A stretch of 5,894 bases of DNA from COMBO-56-21 sp041494275 (GTDB lineage Archaea > Thermoplasmatota > Thermoplasmata > UBA10834). Location of the stretch: positions 1 to 5,894 of the forward strand of contig JBGQAM010000087.1 of NCBI GenBank assembly GCA_041494275.1. The letters are read 5' to 3'. A program made the position numbers and the translations under genes. The notes beneath the pieces were generated by a model. The model did not search any database and was not told the origin of the DNA. It saw only the letters and a program-made list of their open reading frames with translations. This document shows positions 5,132 to 5,894 of this stretch, piece by piece. Position 1 is the first letter of the stretch. Each line of letters opens with the position of its first letter.

Positions 5132-5894
5132 ATGGATCCGCAGGAGCTCCTGTCCCTGTGCAAGCGCAGGGGATTCCTATGGCCAGCGTACGACATCTAC
5201 GGCTCGGTCGCAGGTCTCTACGACTACGGCCCATTGGGAGCGGCCCTTAAGAACAACATAGAGAACTACTGGAGGAAGCTGTACGTCCTCGGGGAGGGGT
5301 TCCAGGAGATATCATGTCCCGTGGTGGCGCCGGAGCCGGTGTTCAAGGCGTCTGGGCACGTCGACGCATTCTCCGACATGTACGTCGAATGCACCAGTTG
5401 CGGTGAGACTTTTCGCGCAGACCATCTAGCCGCTGGCCTGCATGATAATCCGGCATCCCTCAGCGAAGAAAAGCTTGGTATTCTTCTCAGGGACAAGGAC
5501 GTGAGATGCCTTGAGTGCAAAGGTGAATTGACCGCTCCGAGGCGATTCAACCTGATGTTCAAGACCTCGCTGGGCGCGGGCAAAGGCAAGACAGCTTATT
5601 TGAGGCCCGAGACAGCCCAGGGGATGTTCGTCAACTTCTCGCAGATATACAGGTACGGCCGCGAGAGTCTGCCTGTGGGCGTTGTCCAGATAGGTCGTTC
5701 TTTCAGGAACGAGATCTCCCCCAGACAGGGATTGCTGAGGCTCAGGGAGTTCTCAATGATGGAGGCAGAGCTCTTCGTGCATCCTCAGGACAAATCGTGG
5801 CGGGGATTCAAGAAAGTCAAACACGAGAGACTCGCTTTGGTGCCGAACGAAGGTGCACCCCGGACGATGGCCTTGGAAGAGGCGGTGAAATCAA
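5132..5894 (+). CDS. glyS: Glycyl-tRNA synthetase, archaeal/eukaryotic alpha2 type, 3' partial
   Basis: The first 254 residues of a class II synthetase that charges tRNA-Gly with glycine at the cost of ATP to AMP; the full protein is usually near 570 residues, so the rest lies right of the window. The start region CKRRGFLWPAYDIYG, then GLYDYGPLG (residues 28-36), is diagnostic. Motif 1 lies around ASGHVDAFSD (73-82). Two CxxC pairs (C87/C90 and C126/C129) look like the zinc knuckle in the archaeal insertion. RPETAQG is at 158-164, and motif 2 includes F191-R192-N193-E194, followed by RLREFSMMEAELF (203-215). The ATG at 5132 is preferred, with GTGAT at 5123-5127. An in-frame ATG at 5126 overlaps the CBS stop by one base (TGATG) and would add two residues. 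No frameshift is seen. It is last in the visible run, suggesting cotranscription with the UspA and CBS genes. Confidence 0.97.
   Translation, partial: MDPQELLSLCKRRGFLWPAYDIYGSVAGLYDYGPLGAALKNNIENYWRKLYVLGEGFQEISCPVVAPEPVFKASGHVDAFSDMYVECTSCGETFRADHLAAGLHDNPASLSEEKLGILLRDKDVRCLECKGELTAPRRFNLMFKTSLGAGKGKTAYLRPETAQGMFVNFSQIYRYGRESLPVGVVQIGRSFRNEISPRQGLLRLREFSMMEAELFVHPQDKSWRGFKKVKHERLALVPNEGAPRTMALEEAVKS

Overview
The window looks like a piece of an archaeal chromosome. The glycyl-tRNA synthetase is of the archaeal/eukaryotic type. A clean box A plus Shine-Dalgarno promoter precedes the ferredoxin, GTG and TTG starts are in use, and several ribosome sites match GGAGGTGAT well. By eye GC is in the high fifties percent. 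A Thermoplasmata-like lineage (Methanomassiliicoccales or a relative) fits the gene content, but this is an impression and not a placement.

Layout from left to right. (1) Positions 2-841, plus strand: the C-terminal part of an HdrD/GlpC-like iron-sulfur protein with two complete CCG (cysteine-rich) domains, cut by the left edge. (2) Positions 843-2224, minus strand: a two-gene unit, a PrsW-family membrane protease followed by the RNA 2',3'-cyclic phosphodiesterase ThpR. It ends one base from the stop of the iron-sulfur gene. (3) Positions 2365-2544, minus strand: a 59-residue 2[4Fe-4S] ferredoxin with its own promoter. A hairpin and a 12-bp palindrome follow it. (4) A divergent intergenic region (2545-2755) holding the ferredoxin promoter, a 16-bp perfect palindrome and three copies of a GACCAT hexamer. 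(5) Positions 2756-5894, plus strand: a tight four-gene run of amidohydrolase (deaminase-like), UspA, four-CBS protein and the 5' part of glyS. Junctions are 2, 8 and 5 bases by my preferred starts.

The plus-strand run is the most interesting part. UspA keeps the ATP-binding glycine motif, the CBS protein has four adenine-nucleotide-type domains, the amidohydrolase has the metal-site pattern of nucleobase/nucleoside deaminases, and GlyRS consumes ATP and releases AMP. A shared link through adenine nucleotides is an inference. The tight spacing and the motifs are seen directly. No tRNA, rRNA, CRISPR array, insertion sequence or phage gene is visible. No gene-free stretch exceeds about 210 bases. 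I found no clearly undescribed system; the best candidates for follow-up are the operon logic and the repeat-bearing divergent promoter region.
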